From: Diprion similis
Taxonomy: Eukaryota; Arthropoda; Insecta; Hymenoptera; Diprionidae
DNA length: 64,000 bases
NCBI RefSeq assembly: GCF_021155765.1
Contig: NC_060115.1
Coordinates: forward strand, 12,194,493-12,258,492
Direction: 5' to 3'
Numbering within the stretch: position 1 is the first letter of the stretch; every line of letters begins with the position of its first letter. The position numbers were made by a program, and so were the translations under genes. Below are positions 63,122 through 64,000 of this stretch, piece by piece. The notes below the pieces were generated by a model. The model did no database searches, had not been told where the DNA came from, and worked only from the letters and a program-made list of their open reading frames with translations.

Positions 63122-64000
63122 ATGTTCTACTAGGTGAATTTAAAGTGCATCAGACTCTCCTGCTGTTAAGTACGGTCTCACCTCACTGCACTGTTCTCAG
63201 CCACCGACCGTTTTCCTCTTTTATTTTTCCACATATCTTTTATTTTTTTCCCCCCTCCTTTCTTCAACGTTTTTATTCTATTTTCTCTCCGCCGCACCGT
63301 ATCCCCCCCACCAATGACGCGACCGTCGTATTCGCTCCCTCCCCTCAAATCTCTCTAGTTTCTTCACTTCGTTCATCTTCGCCGCGGTCCATTTTTCGGT
63401 TTAAATTATTTTCCATTGTCGCTGCGGTTTCCGGTCCTGTCCCCCCTGCCTTCACCCTCTGCGATGCCTTCCCCCACCCTTATCTACAACGAACTGGCCC
63501 CGTCCATCGAGTGGGGCCAGTCAAACTATACATCGCGGGTCTTACAGTTGAACCCTGCGCCGCGCACCTCGTTTGTGTAGGCACGTCGCGCTATGCATAG
63601 TATGTCTTTTGTTTATTTTTTTGCTTATTTCTTTTTTCTAATTTATCTTCATTGCCTCGGCTCGAGTGTATAGAGGCCATACCGCGACTCTGCATGACGA
63701 CTGCAGCGCGGGCTTTCAGAGGTATTATACCTATACGTATACGTAGGTACCATGTATATTGTATGTATACATATATGCGTACACGTTGTATGTAAAGCCT
63801 GCTGCAGGCGTTTGAAATAATTCGAATGATATGTATTAAAAATTTTAATTAATTCCAATTGCCGCATTTAACGCTTACCCCGTGTAAAGTATATGCGTGT
63901 AAACTGTGATACGCACAAGCGGCTACTGCAGGGTAGTGCCTAGATCGTCGATGGAATTATACATGCGTGTGTGTATACATATATATGTATGTATATATGT

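Larger units (their letters stand above)
60466..64000. other. Gene-poor right end of the window
   Basis: I see no supported exon. The region holds a G-rich tract (62371-62400), AT tracts and a palindrome near 63040-63121, and CT-rich low complexity (63200-63480). Confidence 0.35.

Noticed and set aside
63145..63600. 151-residue plus-strand open frame
   Set aside because: The sequence is pyrimidine-rich and the protein Phe/Pro/Ser-rich. It looks like a frame kept open by composition.
1..64000. CRISPR arrays, operons or bacterial features
   Set aside because: None was seen. Spliced genes and repeat types show eukaryotic nuclear DNA.

Overview
This window is nuclear DNA from an insect. Its genes have introns with GT..AG borders, the intergenic DNA is AT-rich, and it holds many simple repeats and short non-autonomous inverted-repeat elements. 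The gene set (a TTK-type BTB protein with a DUF4806 tail, a TTC12-like TPR protein, a UPF0415/C7orf25 homologue, and a ZNF385/ZNF346-like zinc-finger protein) fits a hymenopteran. A sawfly or other basal lineage is possible, but that is inference. All gene models were built by hand from reading frames and splice-site phase. No alignment was run.

Layout: (1) About 1-6.9 kb, plus strand: the 3' part of a gene for a secreted glycoprotein that reads as a TGF-beta-family prodomain but stops where the cystine-knot ligand should begin. It may be the insect anachronism gene. (2) About 6.9-15.9 kb: no firm gene. It holds inverted-repeat elements, including a near-complete 1.18 kb palindrome at 13926-15107, and two weak small-ORF candidates. 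(3) 15.9-22.6 kb, plus: a BTB gene whose large first coding exon can join, in the same phase, either three exons encoding DUF4806 or one exon with two C2H2 fingers. (4) 23.0-26.5 kb, plus: a 250-residue TTC12-like TPR protein. (5) 26.96-28.7 kb, minus: a UPF0415 (C7orf25/DUF1308) homologue, tail-to-tail with TTC12. (6) 30.5-39.6 kb, plus: a 438-residue protein with four JAZ/U1-type zinc fingers. Its short first coding exon lies 5.5 kb upstream of the second, behind a region resembling a housekeeping promoter. (7) About 41-64 kb: no gene I can support. It holds simple repeats, one further 1.29 kb inverted-repeat element and a 98 bp hairpin element. It could be intergenic or part of a very long intron.

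The most interesting points are the prodomain-only TGF-beta-like gene, the alternative DUF4806/C2H2 tails of the BTB gene, the 1.18 kb palindrome (a possible long hairpin RNA source), and two inverted copies of one MITE family flanking exon 2 of the zinc-finger gene, which could promote exon circularisation. The genes do not form one pathway. They are independent, closely spaced insect genes followed by a gene-poor stretch.
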